Of a DNA stretch of 64,000 nt, positions 44,189-53,426 are shown in pieces. Origin of the DNA: Cytophagaceae bacterium UBA7467 (lineage in GTDB: Bacteria > Bacteroidota > Bacteroidia > Cytophagales > Spirosomataceae); assembly GCA_002479785.1 (NCBI GenBank), contig DLPD01000005.1, forward strand, positions 62,001 through 126,000, given 5' to 3'. The translations under genes were made by a program, and so were the position numbers. The stretch's first letter is position 1. Each line of letters starts with the position of its first letter. The notes under the pieces were generated by a model. That model searched no databases, was not told the DNA's origin, and saw nothing but the letters and a program-made list of their open reading frames with translations.

Positions 44189-46564
44189 TTACAAATCTTC
44201 CTCTAAAATGGTAGATATTTCCTTTTTATTTAATCCTAATAAGAAGGCAGGTAATAAGATCAAGTTGCAAATCATTGCCATTAATAAGGTGACTGAAACT
44301 AAAATCCCTAAGGCCTGTGTTCCCTTGAAAGTAGATGCCGTAAAGATAAAGAAGCCAAAGAACAGGATCATCGCTGTATAGAACATAGAAACCCCTGTTT
44401 TTAAAATGGTAGTTTGAACGGCTCTTTGAACGTTTTGTTTGTTCTTACCCCATTCTTCTTTGTAGCGCGTCAAGAAATAGATAGTACCATCGCTGGAGAT
44501 TCCGAATGCGATGGAGAAAATCAAAATGGTACTAGGCTTCAGGGCAATCCCAAAATATCCCATTAGACCAGCAGTGATAATTAATGGAATTAAGCTAGGT
44601 AGGGTAGAGATCAACACCATTTTCCAAGAACGGAATAAGAGTGCCATTAAGATACAAATTAAGATAATGGCTGTAATGGTACTTTCGATAAGGTTGACTT
44701 GCAAGTATTCTGTTTGGAATGCATAGATTACAGAATTACCTGTTACATCGGCTTGGTAGCCACTTTTATCACCTTTCGGGAGTAATTCGCCAGATTCGAT
44801 ATCGGTTCTAAAGATACTATCAATTTTAGGCTGAATCTCATCGAATAATTGTTTGGTACGTACCGTTCCGGCATCTTGCATTTGAAAGCTGATGCGTGTG
44901 AAACGTTTGTCTTTATCGATAAATCCGGCGAATAGGTTGTTGTTTTTACCATCTAAACTGGATTGGAAGTCCTTTAGTTTGGCTAATTCATCAATTCCTG
45001 GTAAAGTGAAGTATTTAGGGTCTCCACCACGGTATACTTGATATAGGTATTTTGTGGCTGTCAAGATGGAAAGGCCTTGGGTGAATTCGGGATATTTGGC
45101 TATTAATTTTTCGGTACGTTTGATTTTAGCCAAAAGTTCCGGAGTCAAAGCTCTTCCTCTTTCAAACGCATCGATATTCACTTCAAAGGGCATTACACCC
45201 TTAAAGCGATTTTCCACAAACTTTAAATCGGTATAAATGGCATTGTCCCGAGGTAAATCATCCACAATATAACCCACAGCTTGAATCTTACTCAATCCAT
45301 AGAAAGAGATGACTAATACGATTGAAATAAATCCATAGATAAACTTCCGGTGATGTAGCACCCAAATATCCACTCGATTCAAGAATTTATTTACTCTCAC
45401 AGACTCAAAGTGCGCTAAATCTTTCTGCTTTGGAGGAGCTAAAAAGCTAAAGAATATGGGAATCAATACCAGCGAAACGAAAAAGGTAATCATCACATTT
45501 AACGCTGCCACAACCCCAAACTCAACTAACAAAGCGGATCCGGTAAAGGCAAAAACCCCAAAGCCAATCGATGTGGTCAAATTAGCTAAGAATAACGTTC
45601 TACCCACTTTAGAAGCACTCTCGATTAGGGATTCTTCCTTGCTTTTTCCTGCTAAATAGGTTTCATGGTACTTATTTAATAAGAAAATGACATTCGGAAT
45701 TCCGATTACAACAATGAGCGGTGGGATTAAACCAGAAAGTAAAGTGATTTTAAATCCGAAGAATACAATCGTTGCTAATGAAGCCACGATGCCTACCAAG
45801 ACCACGATATTCGCAAAGAATACGACCTGAAAGGATCGGAAGAAGAATAACAAAATGAGTGATGTTACTAAAATGGCTAATCCTAGGAATAAACTTAATT
45901 CCTTGGTTACCTGAGAAGTATATTCGGTGCGTATGAAAGGCATACCTGTCATATGCACTGTATGCTTCATTTTTGTTTGGTATTGCTCACCTAAGGCTTT
46001 GATTTTTCTAACCAACGTAATCCGTCCTTTATCATTGATGACCTTTTGATCTAACGTAATTAAAAGTAAATGAGTTTTCAAGTCTTCCGTGAAAAGGAAG
46101 TTTCTGTAGATAGGTAATTGCGTTAATTTAGATTTAAATGCAGCTAAATTACTTTCGTCGATTACCAAAGTTGAATCTAACAACAAGCGCGTTTTGAATT
46201 TCTTCTGCGTGGAATCAATGTATAATTCCGGCACCGTTGCAAGTGAAAGTACATTCTTGATTCCTGCTTGTTTTTTGACTTCATTACTCAAGTCGCGCCA
46301 AGCTTTGAATTCGACTGGATTAAAAATTTGAGGATTTTCCACTGCTATCACCATGACAGCACCATCCTCACCGTATTTCTTTTTGAATCCCTCGTAGAGT
46401 TGAAAACGCTCATCTGAGGCAGGTAGGATCTTGGCTAATTCATAGCTGAGTTGGATTTGACTCGCCTTAAATCCTAAGCCAATCGTCAGTAAAAGTATAA
46501 ATCCTAAAAGGGGAAATTTAAACTGTAGGATGCTCTTACCAATCCAATTCCAAGCGTTTTTCAT
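44189..46564 (-). CDS. RND superfamily exporter (MMPL/HpnN-like)
   Basis: 791 residues with the layout of a lipid-type RND permease: one N-terminal helix (about 16-32), a periplasmic loop (about 33-215), five helices (about 220-370), a further helix (about 410), a second loop (about 435-625) and five final helices. Two MMPL-type domains are visible, with GIPNVIFLLNKYHET and FGISSDGTIYFLTRYKEE as the paired intramembrane motifs. Members move lipids such as hopanoids or mycolates. No membrane fusion protein or TolC partner is next to it. It sits 3 bases after ispD and directly before the MFS gene. Confidence 0.9.
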   Translation of the reverse strand: MKNAWNWIGKSILQFKFPLLGFILLLTIGLGFKASQIQLSYELAKILPASDERFQLYEGFKKKYGEDGAVMVIAVENPQIFNPVEFKAWRDLSNEVKKQAGIKNVLSLATVPELYIDSTQKKFKTRLLLDSTLVIDESNLAAFKSKLTQLPIYRNFLFTEDLKTHLLLITLDQKVINDKGRITLVRKIKALGEQYQTKMKHTVHMTGMPFIRTEYTSQVTKELSLFLGLAILVTSLILLFFFRSFQVVFFANIVVLVGIVASLATIVFFGFKITLLSGLIPPLIVVIGIPNVIFLLNKYHETYLAGKSKEESLIESASKVGRTLFLANLTTSIGFGVFAFTGSALLVEFGVVAALNVMITFFVSLVLIPIFFSFLAPPKQKDLAHFESVRVNKFLNRVDIWVLHHRKFIYGFISIVLVISFYGLSKIQAVGYIVDDLPRDNAIYTDLKFVENRFKGVMPFEVNIDAFERGRALTPELLAKIKRTEKLIAKYPEFTQGLSILTATKYLYQVYRGGDPKYFTLPGIDELAKLKDFQSSLDGKNNNLFAGFIDKDKRFTRISFQMQDAGTVRTKQLFDEIQPKIDSIFRTDIESGELLPKGDKSGYQADVTGNSVIYAFQTEYLQVNLIESTITAIILICILMALLFRSWKMVLISTLPSLIPLIITAGLMGYFGIALKPSTILIFSIAFGISSDGTIYFLTRYKEEWGKNKQNVQRAVQTTILKTGVSMFYTAMILFFGFFIFTASTFKGTQALGILVSVTLLMAMICNLILLPAFLLGLNKKEISTILEEDL

Positions 46565-46567
46565 AGA

Positions 46568-47233
46568 TTATTTCATTAAGACCTCAGCTAATAACAAATC
46601 CTCGGGTGTGGTGATTTTGATATTTTTATAAGATCCTTCTACTAGGTTAATGTATATTCCTAAAGCCTCTACAACACGTGCATCATCTGTAAAATCTTCC
46701 GAGTAACTTTGTTTAAAGGCTTCTTGTAGGTCTTTAACGGAGAAGATTTGGGGAGTTTGAATTAGACGTATGGCATCTCGATTCAAGTGTTCGAACCTTT
46801 TTTTATCATCAGCATAAAACCGAACAGAATCCTTAGATGCAACTGCTAACACCGCATTTCCTTTTTCAAGTGCCACTTGAAAACTCGCCGTAATCAAGGC
46901 CGGCTCTATCAAGGGTCTAACACCATCATGTATAGCTACCATTCCCTCTTCTGTCAGTGTTTGGATGGCGTTTTGGCTACTTTGAAACCTAGAGTTGCCT
47001 CCAGCAACTAATCGATGAGGAATAGGGGGTAATTCAGCAATGAGCGTTTCCCAATAGGCAAACTGATCAACTGGTAAAACCAGAATAATTTCTGTGGATG
47101 CATCTGCTTGGTAAAATGCAGTGATGGTATGGTATAAAACGGGTTTGCCCTGCAAAAGCAAAAATTGCTTAGGGACCGCACTTTGCATACGCTGGCCGGA
47201 GCCCCCTGCGACAATAATGGCATATTTTTTCAA
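46568..47233 (-). CDS. ispD: 2-C-methyl-D-erythritol 4-phosphate cytidylyltransferase
   Basis: 221 residues, the usual IspD size. It converts MEP and CTP to CDP-ME in the MEP isoprenoid pathway. The CTP-binding loop GGSGQRMQSAVPKQFL (about 10-25) is complete, and VAIHDGVRPLIEP, an RDAIRLIQTPQIF segment and EDFTDDARVVEALG follow. It lies 20 bases after queA and 3 bases before the RND gene in a minus-strand run. Confidence 0.96.
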   Translation of the reverse strand: MKKYAIIVAGGSGQRMQSAVPKQFLLLQGKPVLYHTITAFYQADASTEIILVLPVDQFAYWETLIAELPPIPHRLVAGGNSRFQSSQNAIQTLTEEGMVAIHDGVRPLIEPALITASFQVALEKGNAVLAVASKDSVRFYADDKKRFEHLNRDAIRLIQTPQIFSVKDLQEAFKQSYSEDFTDDARVVEALGIYINLVEGSYKNIKITTPEDLLLAEVLMK

Positions 47234-47253
47234 AGCAAACCCGATTATTACTG

Positions 47254-48306
47254 TTAGATGATTAACATCACATCACCATAGGAGAAGAAACGGTATTTCT
47301 CTTTTATGGCTTGTTTATAAGCTTCTGTGATTAATTCGTGACCTCCAAAAGCCGACGCCATCATTAATAGAATCGATTCTGGAAGATGAAAATTCGTTAA
47401 TAAAGCCGTAGGGATTTTAAAATCGTATGGAGGGAAGATAAATTTATCCGTCCAGCTATTAATAGGCTTAAGGTGGCCACTCGCTGATACAGAAGACTCT
47501 AATGCCTTCATAACAGTTGTTCCTACAGCTAACACTTGCTTTTTATTATCGATAGCTTCGTTAACATAGTTGCAAGTCGATTCGTCGATGATAAAATGTT
47601 CTGAATCTGTTTTATGTTTTGTCAAATCCTCTACGTCCACTTGACGGAAAGTTCCTAAACCTACGTGTAACGTGATAGGAGTGAACTGAGCTCCGTTTAA
47701 TTCCATCCGCTTCATGACGATCTTTGAGAAGTGTAAACCCGCTGTAGGAGCTGCCACCGCACCTACGTGCTCAGCATAAATAGTTTGGAAACGGTCGCGA
47801 TCATCTTCAGTCGCTGCTCTTTTAAAGCGAATCTCATCCGGAAGTGGTGTTTCGCCTAATTCATGTATGGCTTGCATCAAGGCATCGTGATCACCATCAT
47901 ACAAGAAACGGATAGTTCGTCCACGAGAAGTAGTGTTATCAATAACCTCTGCTACAAGGTCAGAATCACCAAAATACAATTTATTGCCGACGCGGATTTT
48001 ACGTGCAGGATCTACCAATACATCCCATAGGCGGTGTTCTCTATTTAATTCACGTAATAAAAAAACCTCGATTTGAGCTCCTGTTTTCTCCTTGTTTCCA
48101 TAAAGACGAGCAGGGAATACCTTGGTATTGTTTGTAACCAAGACATCACCTTCGCCGAAATAGTCGATGATATCCGTGAATTTCTTATGTTCAATCGTCT
48201 TATTCTTACGATTAACCACCATCATTCGCGCATCTTCGCGATTCTCAGTAGGGTTAAGGGCAATTAAGTTTTGGGGTAAATCAAATCTGAATTCAGATAA
48301 TTTCAT
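47254..48306 (-). CDS. queA: S-adenosylmethionine:tRNA ribosyltransferase-isomerase
   Basis: 350 residues, normal for QueA. It transfers the ribose of SAM to preQ1 in tRNA to form epoxyqueuosine. Characteristic segments are FDLPQNLIALNP, the VTNNTKVFPARLYG stretch, PLPDEIRF, APTAGLHFSKIVM and the VGTTVMKALES region with the C-terminal TNFHLPESILLMMASAF. First gene of the minus-strand run that continues through ispD, the RND exporter and the MFS gene. Confidence 0.96.
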   Translation of the reverse strand: MKLSEFRFDLPQNLIALNPTENREDARMMVVNRKNKTIEHKKFTDIIDYFGEGDVLVTNNTKVFPARLYGNKEKTGAQIEVFLLRELNREHRLWDVLVDPARKIRVGNKLYFGDSDLVAEVIDNTTSRGRTIRFLYDGDHDALMQAIHELGETPLPDEIRFKRAATEDDRDRFQTIYAEHVGAVAAPTAGLHFSKIVMKRMELNGAQFTPITLHVGLGTFRQVDVEDLTKHKTDSEHFIIDESTCNYVNEAIDNKKQVLAVGTTVMKALESSVSASGHLKPINSWTDKFIFPPYDFKIPTALLTNFHLPESILLMMASAFGGHELITEAYKQAIKEKYRFFSYGDVMLII

Positions 48307-48335
48307 TCTCAGCGGGTTTGAATTTTTATAATCTA

Positions 48336-48367
48336 CAAATATACCAAATTGAAGGGGGGCTTGTCAA
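48336..48367 (-). promoter_or_regulatory. Candidate promoter of the queA operon
   Basis: On the minus strand TTG (48367-48365) is followed after 21 bases by TATATTTG (48343-48336), about 30 bases before the queA ATG. The -7 element fits the consensus; the spacing is at the long end of the known range. Confidence 0.5.
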
Positions 48368-48426
48368 GGTAAATTTTTGAAACAATATAGAATCTGAGTA
48401 GTTTAGCCCTTTAAGATACATAGAGG

Positions 48427-49716
48427 ATGAAAAAAGTTTCCATATTTTGGTTTAGACGTGATTTAAGGATAGAAGATAATGCTGGATTATTCCAAGCCTT
48501 AGCTGAAAAAGATCCCGTTCTTCCGCTCTTTATTTTTGATACTACTATCCTAAATAGACTTCCATCTAATAAAGATGGTCGTGTAGAATTTATTCATCAA
48601 TCCATCACGCAGTTGAATGAGGCGATAGGAGGTCATCTTTGTGTCAAACACGGTAATCCAATTGATATTTTTAGAGAGTTGTTGAATGAATGGGATGTGG
48701 CCCGTATTTATACGAACCACGATTATGAACGCTATGGTATCGATCGTGATACCTTAGTTAACTCATTGGCAAAAGAAAAAGGAGTAGAATTTAAATCGTT
48801 TAAAGATCAAGTAGTTTTTGAGAAGGATGAAGTTTTATCAGGTGCTGGAACTCCTTACACCGTCTTTACACCTTATTCTCGTAAATGGAAGGCCCTTTTA
48901 GCTGAAAGTGTATTGCCCCATTATCCTTCCTCCGCTAGCAGAAATTATGTTTCTGAGACTTTTAGCATCCCATCTTTAATGGATATTGGCTTTTTACCTT
49001 CTGGTTTACATTTCCCTCATGCTATGGTGGCAGATGAGTTGATTAATTCCTATGCCCAGGACCGAGATTTTCCTGCCAAACCTGGTACTTCTAGACTCTC
49101 GGTTCATTTGCGTTTTGGAACTGTCTCGGTTCGTTCTTTAGTTCGCAAGGCATTGGGAAAGTCAGAAGTATGGTTGAACGAATTGATTTGGCGTGATTTT
49201 TATTTTAACATACTACATCACTTTCCGCATATTTCAGAGGGACTTTCATTCAGAAAAGAATACGATCGTATGAAGTGGCGTAATAACGAAGAGGAATTCA
49301 AAGCTTGGTGTGAAGGTAGAACAGGTTACCCCATAGTCGATGCAGGAATGCGGGAATTGAATTCGACTGGTTTTATGCACAATCGCGTGCGAATGATTGT
49401 AGCGAGCTTTTTAGTGAAGCACTTATTAATTGATTGGCGTTGGGGTGAGGCTTATTTTGCTGAAAAGTTGTTAGACTTTGATTTTGCTGCCAATAATGGA
49501 GGATGGCAATGGGCAGCCGGTTCTGGATGTGATGCTGCTCCTTATTTTAGAGTTTTTAATCCAACCTTGCAGACGCAAAAATTCGATCCTTCTTTGGTTT
49601 ACATCAAGAAATGGGTTCCTGAATTACAAGAGATGACTTATCCTGCTCCCATTGTTAACCATGAATTTGCACGCGGACGCGTTTTAGCTGCTTACAAGGA
49701 GGCTTTAGGAAAATAG
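48427..49716 (+). CDS. phrB: Deoxyribodipyrimidine photo-lyase (cryptochrome/photolyase family)
   Basis: 429 residues. An N-terminal photolyase antenna domain (VSIFWFRRDLRIEDNAGLF at about 3-21) precedes the FAD-binding helical domain, with FPAKPGTSRLSVHLRFG, WLNELIWRDFYFNIL, GYPIVDAGMRELNSTGFMHN, RMIVASFLVKHLLIDW and WAAGSGCDAAPYFRVFNP. These match class I CPD photolyases that repair UV dimers with light, consistent with a sunlit habitat. The last 25 bases overlap the convergent DUF3108 gene. Confidence 0.93.
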   Translation: MKKVSIFWFRRDLRIEDNAGLFQALAEKDPVLPLFIFDTTILNRLPSNKDGRVEFIHQSITQLNEAIGGHLCVKHGNPIDIFRELLNEWDVARIYTNHDYERYGIDRDTLVNSLAKEKGVEFKSFKDQVVFEKDEVLSGAGTPYTVFTPYSRKWKALLAESVLPHYPSSASRNYVSETFSIPSLMDIGFLPSGLHFPHAMVADELINSYAQDRDFPAKPGTSRLSVHLRFGTVSVRSLVRKALGKSEVWLNELIWRDFYFNILHHFPHISEGLSFRKEYDRMKWRNNEEEFKAWCEGRTGYPIVDAGMRELNSTGFMHNRVRMIVASFLVKHLLIDWRWGEAYFAEKLLDFDFAANNGGWQWAAGSGCDAAPYFRVFNPTLQTQKFDPSLVYIKKWVPELQEMTYPAPIVNHEFARGRVLAAYKEALGK

Positions 49717-50495
49717 ATTTTCTTTCCTTGAATGCTATAATCAACCAAGTCGATGGTTAAGAAGCCAATTTTTAAATTAACCTGAACTTTTAGCGGTACT
49801 TGGTATTCATCATCACTGATCCATAAACGAATTGCGTCTTCCTCTTTAAACAAATTGTTTTTCGGCAATAAAATGTTCGTTTTTATACTCGTTCTTTTTC
49901 CCGTTTCTGTTTCAATGACTTCCTTAGCTCTTACCACTAAAACCAATTCATATATCTTACTATCAACTAATACCTGTGCAGACCATCTAGAACCTGGTTT
50001 TTTATCAGATACGGGTTTGCTACGTAAGAAATAATAAGCAGAAATTAGATCTAGTAAATCCTTAGGTCCGGCTATAATACTGGATACGGGTTTGTTTTGT
50101 GGCGATGTTATTTTCGCAAAACCTTTATCCATTTGATACAGCACTGTTTCTTCTTTTCGATAACGCCCTTCACGTTTGCGCATTTCAGTCTTAATAGGAA
50201 GTAAGGATTTTATATCGATTTGAGCGGACCAATAGTCTTTTAACGGGCTGAATAACTCAAAAACGCCTGTGGTTTTCCCTTCTATCTCCACCTTTCGAAC
50301 CGTTTGATCATCGATGGTGGACGTATTGGGGCTACTTTTAATCGTTGCTTCTGCCGCATTAATAAATCCTAAATGAATTCGGTATTTTAAATTTTCCCCA
50401 GCGATTAATGCATTATTTTCTTGAGCGAAAAGTCTCAAGCAAGAACATACGAATAGAAAAATAACAAGGGTCTGATTTTTCACGCCAAAGCACAA
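49692..50495 (-). CDS. DUF3108 domain-containing protein
   Basis: 267 residues with an N-terminal hydrophobic segment (about 9-24, ending RLFAQEN) that reads as a signal peptide. The body fits DUF3108, an all-beta fold related to lipoprotein-carrier-like domains, with the opening GENLKYRIHLGFINAAEATI and the later RSKPVSDKKPGSRWSA and IRLWISDDEYQVPLKVQV stretches. Periplasmic; function unknown. The final 25 bases overlap phrB on the opposite strand, and the start faces recA across 114 bases. Confidence 0.85.
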   Translation of the reverse strand: MCFGVKNQTLVIFLFVCSCLRLFAQENNALIAGENLKYRIHLGFINAAEATIKSSPNTSTIDDQTVRKVEIEGKTTGVFELFSPLKDYWSAQIDIKSLLPIKTEMRKREGRYRKEETVLYQMDKGFAKITSPQNKPVSSIIAGPKDLLDLISAYYFLRSKPVSDKKPGSRWSAQVLVDSKIYELVLVVRAKEVIETETGKRTSIKTNILLPKNNLFKEEDAIRLWISDDEYQVPLKVQVNLKIGFLTIDLVDYSIQGKKIYFPKASL

Positions 50496-50537
50496 TTTAT
50501 TATCAATTGATTGTATAAAAAATTAGAGGCAATTTTC

Positions 50538-50545
50538 TATTTTTG
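50538..50545 (+). promoter_or_regulatory. -7 promoter element of recA
   Basis: TATTTTTG matches TAnnTTTG and lies 64 bases before the recA ATG, leaving a leader of roughly 58 bases. I saw no clear LexA-type operator and no -33 element at the standard distance. Confidence 0.45.
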
Positions 50546-50609
50546 TATAGGCCAAAAGATATAGCAAATATAGTCGTTTGGCCCTTAAATTTTTAGATAA
50601 AAAACGAAA

Positions 50610-51668
50610 ATGGCGAAACAAGCTAGTGATGCGCAAGGCCTAGCGGCTGAAAAGTTAAAAGCTTTACAAACTACGTTAGAGAAATTAGATAAAGCGTACG
50701 GGAAAGGTACCGTCATGCGTTTATCAGATAGTAAAGTGATGGATGTGCCGGTTATTTCAACGGGTTCATTGGGGTTAGACTTAGCCTTAGGAATTGGCGG
50801 TGTACCTAGAGGTCGTGTGGTGGAGATTTATGGTCCAGAATCGTCTGGTAAAACTACCTTGACTTTACATATGATTGCGGAAGCCCAGAAGGCAGGTGGC
50901 TTAGCTGCCTTTGTCGATGCTGAGCATGCATTCGATCGTTCTTATGCAGAAAAATTAGGAATCGATTGTGAGAATCTTTTAATCTCTCAGCCAGATAACG
51001 GAGAGCAAGCTTTAGAAATCGCAGAACACTTGATTTCATCAGGTGCGATTGACATTATCGTCATTGACTCCGTAGCTGCATTAGTTCCTAAAGCAGAGAT
51101 TGAAGGAGAGATGGGGGATTCGAAGATGGGGCTTCAAGCTCGTTTGATGTCTCAAGCATTACGTAAATTAACAGGTACAATAAACAAGACAGGCTGTTGC
51201 TGCATCTTTATTAACCAATTACGTGATAAGATTGGGGTAATGTTTGGGTCTCCAGAGACGACTACCGGTGGTAATGCTTTAAAATTCTACGCTTCGATTC
51301 GTCTAGATATTCGTCGTGCAGGTCAAATTAAGGAAAGTGCTGATTCCATTACAGGTAATAGAACGCGTGTGAAAGTCGTGAAGAATAAATTGGCTCCTCC
51401 ATTTAAAGTCGTTGAGTTCGATATTATGTATGGTGAGGGGATATCGAAAGCAGGTGAAATTTTAGACTTAGGCGTTGATTTAGATGTGATTGATAAGTCT
51501 GGTTCTTGGTTCTCCTATAATGGTAATCGATTAGGTCAAGGTCGCGACGCGGTGAAAGATTTAATTAAGGATAATCCAGAATTAATGGAAGAACTGGAAG
51601 CGAAGATAAAGGACAAAGTAAAAGTGGATGACAGTGCTCTATTAGACAAAGACGCTGTAGCTGAATAA
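50610..51668 (+). CDS. recA: Recombinase RecA
   Basis: 352 residues, the normal RecA length. The Walker A motif GPESSGKT is at 75-82, followed by AFVDAEHAFDRSYA, the IIVIDSVAALVPKAE Walker B region, the DNA-binding loop 1 GDSKMGLQARLMSQALRK and loop 2 GVMFGSPETTTGGNALKFY. The acidic tail is short (DKDAVAE). It is transcribed alone, with a terminator shared with convergent dnaA. Confidence 0.98.
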   Translation: MAKQASDAQGLAAEKLKALQTTLEKLDKAYGKGTVMRLSDSKVMDVPVISTGSLGLDLALGIGGVPRGRVVEIYGPESSGKTTLTLHMIAEAQKAGGLAAFVDAEHAFDRSYAEKLGIDCENLLISQPDNGEQALEIAEHLISSGAIDIIVIDSVAALVPKAEIEGEMGDSKMGLQARLMSQALRKLTGTINKTGCCCIFINQLRDKIGVMFGSPETTTGGNALKFYASIRLDIRRAGQIKESADSITGNRTRVKVVKNKLAPPFKVVEFDIMYGEGISKAGEILDLGVDLDVIDKSGSWFSYNGNRLGQGRDAVKDLIKDNPELMEELEAKIKDKVKVDDSALLDKDAVAE

Positions 51669-51687
51669 GCTATTATCATCACCCAAT

Positions 51688-51722
51688 AAAAAAGCGACTA
51701 ATGCAGATTAGTCGCTTTTTTT
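51688..51722. terminator. Bidirectional terminator between recA and dnaA
   Basis: aaaaaagcgactaat (51688-51702) pairs perfectly with attagtcgctttttt (51707-51721) around a 4-base loop. Confidence 0.9.
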
Positions 51723-51723
51723 A

Positions 51724-53151
51724 TCATTGAACTCCTTTGAGATTAAATCGGGTGAAGAGATTTCGAATGGTTTTTTCCACGCTTTGATCCGTTTCCATTG
51801 CTTCAGAAACCGCCTGCACTGCGTGAATAACTGTGCTGTGATCTCTCCCTCCAAAATGATAACCAATTGATTTTAAAGGTAGATTCGTTAACTCTTTGAG
51901 CATGTACATCGCAATTTGACGAGGGAATACGTTTTCCTTTTTGCGGCATTTGCCTCGTAAGGTATCTAAATCTACATCAAAATGATTTGTTACAACATCT
52001 AAAATACTTTCTACACTTAATTCTTTTTCTTGCTCGTTAACAATACTTTTTAGAGTAGCCTTCGCTAATTCTAAATCAATCTCCTTACGAGTCAAAGAGG
52101 CCTGTGCCATTAATGAAATGATCACACCTTCTAATTCACGCACGTTGGTCTGAATTGAATGGGCTAAATATTCTAAAACATCAAAGTCGATTTGAATACC
52201 GTCTTCTTGCAATTTCTTTTGGATGATGGCAATTCTCGTTTCAAAATCAGGCTGTTGTAAATCAGCAGTTAAACCCCATTTAAATCTAGATAGTAAACGA
52301 TCTTCCATTCCCGCTAAGTCTCTTGGAGCCCGGTCAGAAGAAAGAATGATTTGCTTGCCTGATTGGTGGAGGTGGTTGAAGATATTAAAGAAGGTCTCTT
52401 GCGTTTTTTCTTTACCTGAAAGAAATTGAACATCATCAATAATTAAGACATCTACCTGTAAGTAGAAGTTTGTAAAAGCTTCAATGGAATTATTCCGAAT
52501 GGCATTTACAAATTGATTAGTGAACTTCTCTGTGGAAACGTAAAGGACAAATTTTTCAGGAAACGTATCTTTAATCTGATTACCAATGGCCTGTATCAAG
52601 TGAGTTTTTCCTAGACCTACACCGCCATAAATCATTAATGGATTGAAGGCAGTTAAACCTGGCTTATTTGCCACGGCCATTCCAGCAGCACGACCCAGGC
52701 GATTGCAATCTCCTTCGATGAATTTGTCAAAAGTATATTTTGGAATTAAATAAGAATCTAATTCTAAGGAATCTAAGTTTTTTAACTCAAAAGGACTTTT
52801 CGCTGTATTAGGGAAGTTGTTAGGTTTACTCTGTTGATTTTGAGCTTGATTAGTAGGAGGTAGATTGAAAGTGATTGGCGGATTCTTGCGATCTCCCTTG
52901 TCTACAACGATGGAATACTCTAACATTCCTTGACGACCAATCGTTAGATCGATAGCCTTTCTTAAGTCCGATACATGCTTCTCTTCTAACCATTCATAGA
53001 AGAATTGTGAAGGGACTTGGATGGTTAAAGTATTGTTATGAAACTTAAGGGGAACGATAGGAGCAAACCAAGTAGCGAAACTTTGTTCTGAAATATCATT
53101 TTTGATGATATTCAGGCATTGATTCCACAAGTCTCTAACTTCGATTTGCAT
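51724..53151 (-). CDS. dnaA: Chromosomal replication initiator protein DnaA
   Basis: 475 residues with all four DnaA domains. Domain I (about 1-85; WNQCLNIIKNDISEQSFATW) is followed by a Gln/Asn-rich linker (about 100-130), the AAA+ domain with GGVGLGKTHLIQA, VLIIDDVQFL and LSSDRAPRDLAGMEDRLLSRF, and domain IV with CRKKENVFPRQIAMYML and the GGRDHSTVIHA signature that contacts DnaA boxes. It has a long 5' leader with its own promoter. Confidence 0.98.
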   Translation of the reverse strand: MQIEVRDLWNQCLNIIKNDISEQSFATWFAPIVPLKFHNNTLTIQVPSQFFYEWLEEKHVSDLRKAIDLTIGRQGMLEYSIVVDKGDRKNPPITFNLPPTNQAQNQQSKPNNFPNTAKSPFELKNLDSLELDSYLIPKYTFDKFIEGDCNRLGRAAGMAVANKPGLTAFNPLMIYGGVGLGKTHLIQAIGNQIKDTFPEKFVLYVSTEKFTNQFVNAIRNNSIEAFTNFYLQVDVLIIDDVQFLSGKEKTQETFFNIFNHLHQSGKQIILSSDRAPRDLAGMEDRLLSRFKWGLTADLQQPDFETRIAIIQKKLQEDGIQIDFDVLEYLAHSIQTNVRELEGVIISLMAQASLTRKEIDLELAKATLKSIVNEQEKELSVESILDVVTNHFDVDLDTLRGKCRKKENVFPRQIAMYMLKELTNLPLKSIGYHFGGRDHSTVIHAVQAVSEAMETDQSVEKTIRNLFTRFNLKGVQ

Positions 53152-53268
53152 TAATTTTAAGGGTCAAACAGTCCTCAGGGTGAATTATTAAAGGAATTCA
53201 CCTTGGTTTTACATTTATAAGTTTATAATGGTTCTAATTAAGAAAACGACTACCTTTTTTCTTAAGCG
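53152..53268 (-). promoter_or_regulatory. Structured 5' leader of dnaA
   Basis: Between the predicted transcript start near 53268 and the dnaA ATG lie about 117 bases with two perfect inverted repeats: ttaagaaaa/ttttcttaa (53238-53246 with 53257-53265), at the very 5' end, and ggtgaatt/aattcacc (53179-53186 with 53195-53202). I found no TTATCCACA-type DnaA boxes here. Confidence 0.5.
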
Positions 53269-53274
53269 GGGAGA

Positions 53275-53305
53275 CAAAAATAGTAAAATAAGATGTCGTT
53301 CCAAA
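53275..53305 (-). promoter_or_regulatory. dnaA promoter
   Basis: On the minus strand TTTG (53305-53302), 19 bases, then TATTTTTG (53282-53275): a full match to the Bacteroidota pattern TTTG-N19-TAnnTTTG. Confidence 0.75.
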
Positions 53306-53426
53306 TTTGGAAACAAAAATAAATCCAGTTTTTTTTCGAAAAAAAATGACCTAAAATTTGCTTCTAAAAATTGTTCAAATTTAGTGAGGGTAAATCATTC
53401 TTTACCTTGAAAAAGTATAAGAAAAA

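Noticed and set aside
53228..53410. A 60-residue plus-strand ORF upstream of dnaA
   Set aside because: Low-complexity Lys/Ser-rich sequence with no ribosome site; it lies across the dnaA promoter and leader.
53152..53426. Possible oriC beside dnaA
   Set aside because: AT-rich and gene-free, but no cluster of TTATCCACA-like boxes on either strand; promoter and leader explain it better.
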